Shown: positions 16,147 to 25,599, counted from the first letter of the stretch. The stretch is DNA of 64,000 nucleotides from Streptomyces stelliscabiei (GCF_014873495.1 NZ_JADBGF010000001.1:310001-374000); one strand, 5' to 3'. The notes: generated from the sequence alone by a model not told the origin. Program-made: numbers and translations.

Positions 16147-17596
16147 TCACACGGTCTCGTCCGCCGCGGCAGGTTCCGTGGCGTCGCCCCGGGAGTGCAG
16201 CGACTGCCGGAATCGTGCCAGCTCCCTCTTGACCACGGGGGCGAGCAGATAGAGGCCGATGATGTTGATCAGTGCGAGCAGGAAGAGTACGGCGTCGGTG
16301 AACGCGAGCACGCTGCCGAAGGACAGCACCGCACCGATCACGATGAACGCACAGAAGATCAGCTGGAAGATGCGTTCGCTGACCTTGCTCCTGCCGAAGA
16401 GGTGGGTCCACGCCTTCTGGCCGTAGTAGGCCCAGGTGATCATGGTGGAGACGGCGAAGAGCACCACCGCCACGGTGAGGACGTGCGGGAACCACGGGAG
16501 TACCGTCTCGAAGGCTTCGGAGGTGACCGTGACGCCGTCCACGGCCGTACCGTTGGCCGCGTACTCCGCCTTCGTGTCGTTCCAGTACCCGGTGTCCGCG
16601 ATGACGATGGTCAGCGCGGTCATCGTGCAGATGACCACCGTGTCGATGAACGGCTCGAACAGGGCGACGAGCCCCTCGGTGGCCGGGTACTTCGTCTTCA
16701 CGGCGGAGTGAGCGATGGGTGCCGACCCCAGACCCGCCTCGTTGGAGAACGCGGCACGGGTGAAGCCGACGATCAGCGCACCGATGACACCGCCGACCAC
16801 CCCTTCGCCGGTGAAGGCGCCCGAGAAGATCTCACCGAACGCCGCCGGAACCGACGTGATGTTGAACAGGATGACGATCAGGCAGGCCACGACGTAGATG
16901 ATGGCCATGGAAGGGACCAGGCGGCTGGTCACCCTGCCGATCGACTTTATTCCGCCGACGATCACGGCGCCGACGACGACAGCGAGCACAACGCCCATGA
17001 TCAGTGCCGATCCGTCGCCGGCGAGCGGGCCGTCGTCGCCTCCAGCGCTGTTACGGATCTGGCTGACGGTCTGGTTGGCCTGGAACATGTTGCCGCCACC
17101 GAGGCCGAAGAACAGGATCATGACCGCGGCGAGCCCGGCGAGGATCTTGCCGGTGACCGCACCGGCGGCTCCAGGGATCCTCTCCGCAACTCCCTTGCGC
17201 AGGTACTGCATGGGGCCGCCGGACACGGAGCCGTCGGGGTGGTAGTCGCGGTAGCGGACACCGAGCGTGCACTCGGTGAATTTGGAGGCCATACCGAGCA
17301 GGCCGCAGAGCACCATCCAGAAGGTCGCGCCCGCGCCGCCGATGGTGACCGCAACGCCCACGCCGGCGATGTTGCCCAGGCCAACCGTTCCGGACACGGC
17401 AGAGGTCAGCGCCTGGAAGTGAGTGATCTCCCCCGGGTCCTCGGGCTTGCTGTGCCTGCCGCGCAGAACCTGCAGGGCCAGTTTGAGCCCACGCACCTGG
17501 ATGAAACCGAAGTAGAGAGTGAAGACCAGACCCGCGAGGACAAGCCACGCCACGATCCAGGGGAAATCGGTCCCGAAGACCGTCACTTCCGCGAAG
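16147..17596 (-). pseudogene. AGCS sodium:alanine/glycine symporter, 3' part (gene cut by IS3)
   Basis: Amino-acid:cation symporter family. Signatures: VSGTVGLGNIAGVGVAVTIG, GPMQYLRKGV, GGGNMFQANQTVSQIRNSAG and FTRAAFSNEAGLGSAPIAHS. About ten helices run to a short hydrophilic tail. The first 50 codons are separated from the rest by the IS3 element at 17597-18919. Removing the element and one AAG duplicate gives LGDFVFAEVTVFGTDFPW in a single frame of 530 codons (19065 to 16147). An ATG inside the IS end (17613) could start a shortened 488-residue product, but it would lack the conserved N-terminus and has no ribosome site. Confidence 0.9.
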
Positions 17597-17627
17597 TGAG
17601 GTTCCCCCGTCATGCAGGAGGTGCTGA

Positions 17628-18545
17628 TCAGCTGGTCAGGAGGGGGTGATGGGTGTTCAGATTCGTTGGTTCGGCCGTCGCCTGCTCGGCGTAGTGCTTC
17701 TCCTCGAACTCGATCGGGCTGAGGAAGCCGAGCCGTTCCTGGATGCGGCGGGAGTTATAGAAGCCGTCGATGTATTCGAAGAGCGCGAGGTTGGCCTCGG
17801 CCCTCGTCGTGAAGGTGCGGCCGCGGATGCATTCGGTTTTGATCAGCATCCAGAGGTTCTCCGCGAGGGCGTTGTCGTACGAGTCCCCGACGGACCCCAT
17901 GGATGCTTCAACTCCCACTCGCAGCAGCCGAGTTGTGAGCTTGATGGATGTGTACTGACAGCCGTGGTCGGCGTGATGGATGAGCTTGCCGGGCTCGACC
18001 TCGCGGGACGCGAGCGCGTACTCCAGGGTGGTCAGGACCAGGTCGGCGTCCGCGCGGGCAGAGGTCTCCCACGCGACCACCCGGCGGGAGAAGGCGTCCC
18101 GGATCGCCGAGAGCCACAACGGTCCCTCGCCGGTGGAGATCATCGTCAGGTCGGTGACCCACAGCCGGTTCGGCGCCGGTGCGGTGAAGTTCCGGTTGAC
18201 CAGGTCCGGGGCGAGCGTGGCCTTGGGATCGCGGCGCGTGAAGCCCTTGCGCCGCGGGCTGACGCCTGCGATGTCGGCCTCGCGCATCAGCCGCTCGACC
18301 CGCTTGCGGCCCACGCGCGTGCCCTCGCGTCTGAGGACGGCGTGCACGCGCGGCGAGCCGTAATTGCCGCCGGACTCCGCGTGGATCTCCTTGATCCGCT
18401 CGGTCAGCTCGACGTCCCGGCGCCGCCGTTCGCACGGCTCCTTCTCCGCGAGGCGCCAGCGGTAGTAGGTGGAGGAGGCGATGTGCAGTTCCCGCAGAAC
18501 GCACTCGACTCCCAGGCGGGGATGCTCGTCGAGGAGCGCCGTCAC
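17628..18545 (-). CDS. IS3-family transposase OrfB (DDE integrase core)
   Basis: 305 residues. An HTH_21-like start (SGGNYGSPRVHAVLRREGTR) is followed by a retroviral-type integrase core. The catalytic residues are visible: the first Asp in RLWVTDLTMISTGEGPLWLS, the second in HHADHGCQYTSIK, and the Glu in GDSYDNALAENLWMLIKTE. The C-terminal FYNSRRIQERLGFLSPIEFE is typical. It starts with an ATG that overlaps the end of orfA by four bases (ATGA), so OrfB may be made by coupling, by -1 frameshifting, or both. No damage is visible and it is probably active. Confidence 0.93.
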   Translation of the reverse strand: MTALLDEHPRLGVECVLRELHIASSTYYRWRLAEKEPCERRRRDVELTERIKEIHAESGGNYGSPRVHAVLRREGTRVGRKRVERLMREADIAGVSPRRKGFTRRDPKATLAPDLVNRNFTAPAPNRLWVTDLTMISTGEGPLWLSAIRDAFSRRVVAWETSARADADLVLTTLEYALASREVEPGKLIHHADHGCQYTSIKLTTRLLRVGVEASMGSVGDSYDNALAENLWMLIKTECIRGRTFTTRAEANLALFEYIDGFYNSRRIQERLGFLSPIEFEEKHYAEQATAEPTNLNTHHPLLTS

Positions 18546-18850
18546 CTGGGCCGGGTCGGGTCGAGCTGCGCCGCGAAAAAAGCCGAGGCCGTCCGCAGCA
18601 CGTCGTTGGCCCGCTTGAGCTGGGCGTTCTCCTTGCGCAGGGCTACGAGCTCGGCCCGCTCGTCGGTGGTGAGCCGGTCGTCGCGCTCGCCGGCATCGGC
18701 CTCGGCCTGCCGGATCCAGCCGCGCAGGGCCTCGGGATGCACACCGAGATCGACGGCCAGCTTCTTGATCTGCGGCTTCGGGTCGGAGGCCCGGTACATC
18801 CGCACCGCACGCTCACGCAACTCCAGCGAGTACTTTCTGGGGGCGGCCAT
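18542..18850 (-). CDS. IS3-family transposase OrfA (HTH protein)
   Basis: 102 residues. The helix-turn-helix of the InsE/OrfA type is clear: PRKYSLELRERAVRMYRASD, KKLAVDLGVHPEALRGWIRQ. It is followed by the leucine-zipper-like ELVALRKENAQLKRANDVLR and the standard ending ASAFFAAQLD. The start at 18850 is the family start (MAAPRKYS). The frame is open upstream into the terminal repeat. A homopolymer run in the ASAFF codons is a possible frameshift site for an OrfAB fusion. Confidence 0.92.
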   Translation of the reverse strand: MAAPRKYSLELRERAVRMYRASDPKPQIKKLAVDLGVHPEALRGWIRQAEADAGERDDRLTTDERAELVALRKENAQLKRANDVLRTASAFFAAQLDPTRPR

Positions 18851-18919
18851 GGTCGATGTTCCTCTCATGAGAACCATCTGACCCTCTGTCAACACACTCC
18901 GCATCTCGGGGGAACCTCA

Positions 18920-19065
18920 AAGACGAAATCGCCCAGTCCCGTGGCCACCGGGTCGAAGAACGAGTTGATGTTGCTCTCGATCGTTCCCAGAAGGCCCTCT
19001 TCAGCTTCCTGGGCCTGGAACCGGACACTCGCGAGTGCAGGCTCCAGCTCTTCCATCCGAACCAT
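18920..19065 (-). pseudogene. AGCS symporter, 5' part (gene cut by IS3)
   Basis: Starts at an ATG behind GGAGAAAGGG and reads ESNINSFFDPVATGLGDFVF before running into the IS3 end. This is the N-terminal signature of actinobacterial AGCS proteins, and it joins in frame with the body at 17593. The first 27 residues (MVRMEELEPALASVRFQAQE...) are longer than usual, so an internal ATG three codons in is possible. Confidence 0.88.
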
Positions 19066-19211
19066 GGCGATCCCTTTCTCCAGCCCGGAGACACCGACGC
19101 TGGCAAGCCCCGGACCCGGGGCTTCACATGTCCGGAAACCGTAGGGTGCGCCGAAGGGCGGGGTCCCGGTGCGATTGGCCAAAGATTCAGCCAGTGATTG
19201 GTCAATCGGTC

Positions 19212-19260
19212 CGTCCGCGCCTGCCGTCGTGCGGATTCCGCACGACGGCAGGCGCGGACG
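19212..19260. repeat. Perfect 23-bp inverted repeat with 3-nt loop
   Basis: Arms 19212-19234 and 19238-19260 are exactly complementary around ATT. A second, imperfect repeat (CGATTGGCCAA at 19172-19182, TTGGTCAATCG at 19198-19208) adjoins it. The hairpin lies upstream of both the AGCS gene (minus) and the hydrolase remnant (plus). It may be a bidirectional terminator or the trace of a mobile element. Confidence 0.75.
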
Positions 19261-19329
19261 AGCTCTCTTTGGGAAGTGCCGCACCGGCGACGAGAGGTCC
19301 CGACGACTGCCGGGCCACCAGCGTCATCA

Positions 19330-19705
19330 GCGCAGGCCCGGAACCGGAGGCGGCGTCGCCGACCGTGGTGCTGGTGCCCGGCATCAACATGAACGGCATC
19401 GTCCACCGGCACATCGCCCAGGCTCTGGCATCGCAGTGGCCCACGGTCGTTCTCGACGTGCCGGGGCGCCCGGCCTGAGCGTGGACGTCCGTCCGCGCCG
19501 CGGACGGTCGGCTTGGTACGGGCAGTGGCTCTCCTAGGCGTTGGAGCAGTCGGTGCCGTGCGAGATCCTGGCCATGGGGCACTCACTCGGGGAAGCCATC
19601 GTCCTCGCCTCCGCATCGGCGCGGATCGTCGGACGTGTCCTGTTGTCCAACGCTGGTCTGTCCGCCTGCCGGATTGCGAAGGTGCCGCCCCGACTACGCG
19701 GTTGA
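19330..19705 (+). pseudogene. Alpha/beta-hydrolase remnant
   Basis: One frame gives PTVVLVPGINMNGIVHRHIA and QWPTVVLDVPGRP, the start of an alpha/beta-hydrolase fold. After a shift and a stop (TAG near 19535) another frame gives CEILAMGHSLGEAIVLASAS with the nucleophile-elbow motif G-H-S-L-G. It then continues IVGRVLLSNAGLSACRIAKV to a TGA at 19703. The catalytic Asp/His region is missing. At least two lesions make this non-functional. Confidence 0.65.
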
Positions 19706-19809
19706 AGACCCCCCTGTCACGACCGTCGTCGACGAGAAGCACGCCGACCGGCTCTGCGAGGCGTCGGTGTCGGTGTCGGTGACTGCTTTTCCAGCAGGGC
19801 GGAACCGCC

Positions 19810-19977
19810 CCAATCGTCGACCCCGCCGACACCGCGCTGCAGGTTGCCGCGCTGATGGCCCGGGTGCGCAACCCACTGGTGGCGGTCGCTGCGAAGGGCA
19901 AGGCCGGGACGCATCTGACCGGCCTGATCAAGGCCTCGCACCTGCTGCGCGAGCTCGTGGGCGCGGCGGGGCCTTGA
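19810..19977 (+). pseudogene. CBS-domain C-terminal remnant
   Basis: The frame ending at a TGA (19975-19977) reads VDPADTALQVAALMARVRNP, LVAVAAKGKAGTHLTGLIKA and SHLLRELVGAAGP, the last half of a CBS-pair protein. No start or first CBS motif is found upstream, where hydrolase sequence lies. Two unrelated gene ends have therefore been joined by deletion. Confidence 0.6.
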
Positions 19978-20006
19978 GCCCCGCTTGGCGCACCGGGCAG
20001 GTGCGG

Positions 20007-20609
20007 TCAGCCGATCCCGCCCAGCTCCACCAGCGCAGTGACGTACCCGCAGATGCCCAGTACCAGGACAAGGAACGCGAGAACCGTGTGCACGGCGATC
20101 CGCCCGGGCCGATCTCCGTCAAGATCAGCGCGGGCCGCTCGGCTCACCCGTGGGGGCGGCAGGCTCCCGTCTCCCGGCCGCCGATCCAGTGCCCTGCGCA
20201 GCGCGCGCTTTCTGGCGTCGGTGGTGATGCCGAGCCACACACCGTCGGCGTCACGGACTAGGAGGGTCCGGTAGACGGACCCGTACGAGAAGGACGTCAG
20301 TAGCCGAACGCGGGTGAGGCGGGCCAGGTCGACGGAGCGTATGCCGGTCAGGGTCCGTGCGGTGATCCTGCGCATCGAGTGGCGGGCCGGCATGGACTCC
20401 TCGACCAGCATTCCGTGCAGCACGAAGGCGAGTGTGCCGGTCACCAACCCGAGGAGCGCCCCCGCCTCGCGCGCCCCGGGCAGGACGCCGACTGCGAAGG
20501 GGAGCACGAGCAGCGCCCCGAGCAGGCACATGCCCGTGCGGGCCCGACGGCGGACCTTGCCCACGTCGGGCAGATCCGCAGGCAGGGGCGCCGTACGGGC
20601 GCACCCCAT
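20007..20609 (-). CDS. Membrane protein with PH-like domain, last gene of the ATPase operon
   Basis: 200 residues. Two helices near the N-terminus (MCLLGALLVLPFAVGVLPGA, GALLGLVTGTLAFVLHGMLV) are followed by a cytoplasmic segment that looks like a bacterial PH domain: RSVDLARLTRVRLLTSFSYG and TLLVRDADGVWLGITTDARK. A C-terminal helix closes it (IAVHTVLAFLVLVLGICGYV). The ATG at 20609 directly follows the stop of the 1634-residue ATPase gene, with GGGGAGGAG upstream, so translation is coupled. The function is probably tied to that ATPase and the flotillin. Confidence 0.75.
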   Translation of the reverse strand: MGCARTAPLPADLPDVGKVRRRARTGMCLLGALLVLPFAVGVLPGAREAGALLGLVTGTLAFVLHGMLVEESMPARHSMRRITARTLTGIRSVDLARLTRVRLLTSFSYGSVYRTLLVRDADGVWLGITTDARKRALRRALDRRPGDGSLPPPRVSRAARADLDGDRPGRIAVHTVLAFLVLVLGICGYVTALVELGGIG

Positions 20610-20610
20610 C

Positions 20611-23600
20611 TCACTCCTCCCCGGGGACGGCAGCCGGGCGGGCCGCGTGCCGGGCGGCCAGGTTCGCCATGAGATGGCGTGGGTCAGCGGCACGGTTGAT
20701 CGCTGTCTCCACGGCCGCGACCCGGTCGGCGAGCAGACCGAGGGCGGCAATCGCTCGGATGAGAGGATCGTTCCCAGGGCCGCCGAGGGTCTGGGTGCGC
20801 ATGTACGCCGCCTTCAGCTCGGCCCGGCGCACAGCCCGTTCGGGCGACTGCGTGCCACGCAGCTCGCCCAGTTTCAGCAGGTTGGCCTCGGCGCCGGTGG
20901 TCAGGGTCTGGGCCTCGGCCCGGTAGTGGTCGTCGATCAGTGCCGCCAACTCGGCGTCGTTCATCACCGGCTGGATGCGCTGGGCGATCTTGTTCATGTT
21001 GCGGTAGGAGCCCTGGAGCTGGAAGGGCGGTTCGGTCCGGGTGGCGTCGGACTGGGCCGCCGAGGCGATGTAGGCGGCGTTCACCGCCAGAACCGTCTCG
21101 CGGGCCGCGAGCAGGTGCCGCAGGACGGCCAGGATCCGCTCCAACTCGGCCGGGGCATACGGGTGGATCAGCCGGTCGGCGCGGGCTGCCGAGTCGCCCT
21201 CCGCGAGACGGATCAGTAGATCGAGATCGGTGCGGTCGCGGCCGGCGAGCGGCGCGAGGACCGGGTTGGCGATCAGCGTGTTCTCGATGAAGCTGAGCGC
21301 GAAGGCGTCCCCCTTCCCGGTCAGGACGTCGCCCAGGTTCCACACGTCGGCGCGGTTGGCAAGCATGTCGGGGACGCGGAAGCGGGTGCCGGACTCGGTG
21401 TAGGGGTTGCCCGCCATGCAGACCGCGAAGCGCTTGCCGCGCAGGTCGTACGTGCGTGGCTCGCCGTCCCGTACGCCCTCGATGCGGCGCGTGGCGTCGC
21501 ACAGCGGGATGAACTTCTGCAGCAGCTCGGGCGAGGTGTGCTGGATGTCGTCCAGGTACAGGAGGGTGTTGTTGCCCGCCTCCAGCGCGAAGTTGATCTT
21601 CTCGACCTCCTGGCGGGCGGTCGCGTTCGGGGCCTCGGCCGGGTCGAGCGAGGTCGCCGCATGGCCGAGCGCGGGGCCGTTGACCTTCACCAGGATGAGG
21701 CCGAGGCGGTCGGCGACGTACTCCATGAGCGTCGTCTTGCCGTAGCCGGGCGGGGAGATGAGCAGCAGCAGACCGCCGGTGTCGGTGCGCTTGGACTCGC
21801 CCGTGGTGCCGAGCTGCTTGGCGAGGCTGTCGCCGATCAGCGGCAGGTACACCTCGTCGATGAGCCTGCTTCGTACGAACGCGGACATCACCCGCGGCCG
21901 GTACTCGTCCAGGCGGATGCGCGATCGTTCAGCGGCCACCAGTGCCGTGCGGCGGCGCTGGTAGGCGCGGTGTGCGGGGACTTCGTGGGTCCGGAACGCC
22001 TTTGTGCGGGCAAGGAGTTCGTCGACGCGGACGGTGAGGGTGCGGTCGTGGATGCGCGGGTGGGTGCCGAGCAGTCCCTCGACGGTCTCGGTCAGGGTGG
22101 CGGCGGACTCGTAGCGGTCGAGCTCCGGGCAGAGCTCGGCGGTCACCGCCTCGGCCAGGTCGCCGGGGGCGATGTCCGTGCCGGTGGCCGCGGTGTACGT
22201 CGTCAGCCACGCCTCGACCAGCTGCTTGCGGGCAGCCAGGTCACCGAGTGCGGCAAGGTCGTCGTCGTAGGGCGACGTGCCCACCGTACGGCGGAACTTG
22301 TCGAGCAGCGTGCGGGCGCCGGCGCTGACGACGAAGCCGTCGGGGCCGCTCGACAGCTCCTCGAAGAGGTAGGCGGCCGCCGCTTCCGTGCCGATCGCCT
22401 CCGCCATCTCGGCCCGCAGGTCGGCGATCGCCGGCCCGAGCCCGAACATGTCCCGGGCACGCGCCAGCGAGACCGCACGCCGGGTCCAGCTCTCGCGCTC
22501 CTCGGCTGTCGTGCCGTGCGCCCAGAACAGCTGGGCGGCGGCGCGGGCCGCGGGCTCGTGGCGGAGCGGGCCGGCGTCCTCATGCAGGCGCAGAAGCGCG
22601 GCGAGGATCAGGCTCGCGTCGTGGTCGTGGACGCCGCGCTCGTATCCCTCGTCGTACGCCGCCTCCGCCGCCTGCCGGACCAGGAGGGGAAGGTCGGCCT
22701 CCGCGAGCGCGGCCGGGCCGTGTTCGTCGAGCAGTCGGGCGGCGAGGTGTTCGGAGCGGTAGACCTCGGGCGACTCGGAGGGCAGAGGGCGGTCCCAGTA
22801 CGGGCGCGTCGCGGCGAAGGCGGGGTCGGTGACCGGGGAGCGGTAGTCGGTGCCGGTGATCGCGAAGGCCAGGCCGTCGCCGTGCGGGACGAGGGTGAGG
22901 TCGAGCGGCTGGGTGTTCACGGCGAAGCGGTGGGTGCCCAGGCGGATCGTGCGGCCGTCGTCGGCGTACAGGTCGGTGCGGTCGCGCAGGGCGCGCAACG
23001 CTTCTTGGCGGGCCGACTTCAGGCGGCCGTCCAGTTCCTCCGCCTTGACCTGGTCGCCGAGTTCGCGCAGCTCGGCGGCGATGCGGCGGACTTTGACGGG
23101 CATCGGGTCGGAGGTGAAGTACGTGGCGATGGCGTCCGCGTCGGGGAGCGTGGCGGCGCGGCGGGTGACCGTCTGCAGGACGCGGATCGCGGAGTCGGCC
23201 AGGCGTTCGGCGCGGCGGGCGCGGGCATCGGCGAGGGTCTGTTTGCGGGCGGAGAACGCCTCGTGGACCTCGTCGCGCTTGTCCGCCAGCTCGCCTAGGA
23301 AGTCGTCGAACTCTGCGAACCGGGACTCCAGGTTCTCCACCTGCACCAGCATGCGGGCGAGTTGCTCATCGCACGCCTCGGGGCTGTCGGCGGCCGCGAG
23401 CGCACCGATGACGGCCTGGCCGAGCAGCGCGAACTCGGCGGCGAACTCGGCCCGCCCCTCCCGGTCGAGGAGCGCGCGGCGGCGGCCGTCGAGGGTGGCG
23501 CGGGCGCGGTTGGCGCCACCGAGGACCTCGGAGATCCGCTCCAGGATGGAGGTGCGGGCGGTGGCGTCGCCGATGTCGAGTCCGGCGACGACCTCGGTCA

Positions 23601-25515
23601 CCGTGCGCAGTCCGTCGGCGAGTTGGTCGAGGCGGGCGGCGACGGGCGCGGCCTCGGCGACGGTGGTGATCGCCTCGGCGTCGGCGACGAGCTGCTCGAT
23701 GTCGGCCTGGTGGCCGGCGAAGGCGTCCTCGCGGGCGAGGTGGGCGACGGCCCGCTGACCGAACGAGGTGAGGTCTGCCTCGGCGTCGGCGGCGAGGTGG
23801 TCGATGCGGGCGGTGTCCGCGTACCGCATGTCCTTGAGGGTGAGCAGGTGGCCCTGGGCGTGCCGCAGTTCGGTCAGGCCAGTCACCCAGGCGGCGGCGC
23901 TGCGCGGGGCTTCGCCGCGCAGGCGTCGTACGACTTGGGCGACGCGTGTGGCGGCTTCGGCGAGCGCGTCGGCAGCCTGCCGGGTGAGCGCCTGTACGGT
24001 CTCGAACTCGGCCAGCACCTGTTCGGCAGCGGCCCGGATCTGCGTGAGCGGCGTGTGCAGGTCTCCGAGTTCGGGCTCGCTCAGCCAGTGGTAGGAGTCG
24101 GTGGCCCGCACGCACGCGGCGGCCAGTGCCTCGTAGACCCCGCTCGTCGGGGTCGTCTCGGTGACAGCGCGCGTGATGGACAGGCAGTCGGAGATGCCGC
24201 GTACGAGGTCGGCGTTGCCGACGCGAGCGAGGGGGCCGGTGCCGACGGGCTGGGCGGCGGCATGGGTGTCGGAGACGTACGGGGAGTTCCAGAGCTGGAG
24301 CAGATGGACACGCTGCGGTTCGTCGCTGTCGGCACGCAGCACCATCAAAGTGCCGTCGTCGAACAGCGCCCAGCCGTGGCAGGACAGCGGTGTGGCGACC
24401 TCCTTGCGGATCACGTTGTACGGCAGCAGCAGGCTGCGGCCCTCCACGCGCGCGTGGAAGGCGAACAGCACGTCCTCGCCGTTCGGGGAGCGGACCGCGC
24501 GCTCGAACTCCAGGTCCGCCATGTCCGAGGAGGCGGCGATGCCGTCGAAGGTCTTGTACGTCCCGGTGGCGAGGCAGTATCCGCCGGGGAAGACGATCCC
24601 CTGGTCCTCGGGCAGTGTCCGGCAGGCCCGGCCGATGCCGTCGAGGCGGACGACGCTCTTGGTGAGCGTGTTGAAGACCAGGTAGCGGTGGACGTCCTCC
24701 TTGTACGGCAGGACGTCCAGCAGGATGAGAGCGCCCACACGCGCGTACGTGATGTCGGCGTCGGCGAGGGACTGCAGCGGCTCGGCGACCGGCTCGGCGT
24801 AGATCCCCTCGCACGTCTCGGTGTTGTCCTCGACCTTGACCGTGAGGGAGCCGCCGACGGTCTCCACGAAGACCTCGCCCTCGATGGAGACATGCGGGTG
24901 GCGGCCCAGAACGTGGTGCTCACGGGTCGTCCGTGTCCAGGCGAAGTCGTGAGAGGGAGGGAATACGTTGTGGTGCTCGCCGCGCTCGCCCCGCGCGTCC
25001 AGGAAGGATGCCCGTCCGTCGTCGGTCACCGCCCAGCGCAGGACGCGGATGTCGCCGGCCTTCTCCCCTGTCTGGAAGACGGCGAGCAACTTGCCGTTGA
25101 TGCGGCGGAGTTGCAGGAGGTGGGCCTGGCGGTAGTAGCGGTAGAGGGCGGCGAACTCGCGGACGAAGGCGGGGTCGTCGAGCAGGCCCGGCACGGCTTC
25201 CTCGGGCAGCCGGTTCAAGGCGCGGTCGTACAGCGCGAAGACATCGCCCACCGCCGTCTCCGGTTTGAGGCCGAGGAAGACGTTGTGGCCGAACAGCAGC
25301 GTGTCGCCGACGGCGACGATGTCGCGGGGTACGCAGTTGTGCTCGGTGCGCAGCCGCTCGGTACTCGTCAGCTCCAGCACGGTGGAGCCGAACTCCTCGG
25401 TCCGGCGGGTGTTGAGCGCCTCGGCGCGCCGGGCGAGCTCCGCAGCCTGCGCGGTGAGCCGGTCGCGCAGCACCTCGTACGTGCCGGTGTCCAGACCGCT
25501 GGTCCCGGTGGTCAT
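20611..25515 (-). CDS. Very large AAA-type ATPase (annotated elsewhere as DNA repair ATPase)
   Basis: 1634 residues. The first 1200 or so have no catalytic motif I recognise: a beta-rich region (FDGIAASSDMADLEFERAVR, HARVEGRSLLLPYN), then long helical coiled-coil stretches (about 530-800). The AAA module is near the C-terminus: Walker A LISPPGYGKTTLMEYVADRL near residue 1255, Walker B NNTLLYLDDIQHTSPELLQK near 1318, then AVCMAGNPYTESGTRFRVPD as sensor region. Proteins like this are labelled DNA repair ATPases in Streptomyces, but biochemical evidence is unknown to me. It sits between a flotillin gene and a membrane-protein gene on one strand, which suggests a membrane-linked role instead. Confidence 0.85.
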   Translation of the reverse strand: MTTGTSGLDTGTYEVLRDRLTAQAAELARRAEALNTRRTEEFGSTVLELTSTERLRTEHNCVPRDIVAVGDTLLFGHNVFLGLKPETAVGDVFALYDRALNRLPEEAVPGLLDDPAFVREFAALYRYYRQAHLLQLRRINGKLLAVFQTGEKAGDIRVLRWAVTDDGRASFLDARGERGEHHNVFPPSHDFAWTRTTREHHVLGRHPHVSIEGEVFVETVGGSLTVKVEDNTETCEGIYAEPVAEPLQSLADADITYARVGALILLDVLPYKEDVHRYLVFNTLTKSVVRLDGIGRACRTLPEDQGIVFPGGYCLATGTYKTFDGIAASSDMADLEFERAVRSPNGEDVLFAFHARVEGRSLLLPYNVIRKEVATPLSCHGWALFDDGTLMVLRADSDEPQRVHLLQLWNSPYVSDTHAAAQPVGTGPLARVGNADLVRGISDCLSITRAVTETTPTSGVYEALAAACVRATDSYHWLSEPELGDLHTPLTQIRAAAEQVLAEFETVQALTRQAADALAEAATRVAQVVRRLRGEAPRSAAAWVTGLTELRHAQGHLLTLKDMRYADTARIDHLAADAEADLTSFGQRAVAHLAREDAFAGHQADIEQLVADAEAITTVAEAAPVAARLDQLADGLRTVTEVVAGLDIGDATARTSILERISEVLGGANRARATLDGRRRALLDREGRAEFAAEFALLGQAVIGALAAADSPEACDEQLARMLVQVENLESRFAEFDDFLGELADKRDEVHEAFSARKQTLADARARRAERLADSAIRVLQTVTRRAATLPDADAIATYFTSDPMPVKVRRIAAELRELGDQVKAEELDGRLKSARQEALRALRDRTDLYADDGRTIRLGTHRFAVNTQPLDLTLVPHGDGLAFAITGTDYRSPVTDPAFAATRPYWDRPLPSESPEVYRSEHLAARLLDEHGPAALAEADLPLLVRQAAEAAYDEGYERGVHDHDASLILAALLRLHEDAGPLRHEPAARAAAQLFWAHGTTAEERESWTRRAVSLARARDMFGLGPAIADLRAEMAEAIGTEAAAAYLFEELSSGPDGFVVSAGARTLLDKFRRTVGTSPYDDDLAALGDLAARKQLVEAWLTTYTAATGTDIAPGDLAEAVTAELCPELDRYESAATLTETVEGLLGTHPRIHDRTLTVRVDELLARTKAFRTHEVPAHRAYQRRRTALVAAERSRIRLDEYRPRVMSAFVRSRLIDEVYLPLIGDSLAKQLGTTGESKRTDTGGLLLLISPPGYGKTTLMEYVADRLGLILVKVNGPALGHAATSLDPAEAPNATARQEVEKINFALEAGNNTLLYLDDIQHTSPELLQKFIPLCDATRRIEGVRDGEPRTYDLRGKRFAVCMAGNPYTESGTRFRVPDMLANRADVWNLGDVLTGKGDAFALSFIENTLIANPVLAPLAGRDRTDLDLLIRLAEGDSAARADRLIHPYAPAELERILAVLRHLLAARETVLAVNAAYIASAAQSDATRTEPPFQLQGSYRNMNKIAQRIQPVMNDAELAALIDDHYRAEAQTLTTGAEANLLKLGELRGTQSPERAVRRAELKAAYMRTQTLGGPGNDPLIRAIAALGLLADRVAAVETAINRAADPRHLMANLAARHAARPAAVPGEE

Positions 25516-25554
25516 GGGGTCCCTCTCGGATGGTCGGAGAGAAGTCGAAAGAAA

Positions 25555-25599
25555 CGTGGTCCGGAGCCGCCGTCCCCTGTGCGGCAGCTCCGGACCACG
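25555..25599 (-). terminator. Intergenic hairpin between flotillin and ATPase genes
   Basis: A 13-bp stem (25555-25567 with 25587-25599) with an inner GCCG/CGGC pair lies between two co-directional genes. It may attenuate read-through from the flotillin into the ATPase gene or protect the upstream mRNA. Confidence 0.6.

Larger units (their letters stand above)
17597..18919 (-). mobile_element. IS3-family insertion sequence, complete
   Basis: 1323 bp with imperfect terminal inverted repeats that both begin TGAGGTTCCCCCG and stay alignable for about 45 bp. The target duplication is AAG (17594-17596 and 18920-18922), the 3-bp size usual for IS3. It carries overlapping orfA and orfB. It lies inside the AGCS symporter gene. 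Confidence 0.93.

Noticed and set aside
17613..17613. ATG inside the IS3 end as the natural start of the AGCS gene
   Set aside because: Removal of the IS and one AAG restores a longer frame with the family's N-terminal sequence; the ATG belongs to the terminal repeat and has no ribosome site.
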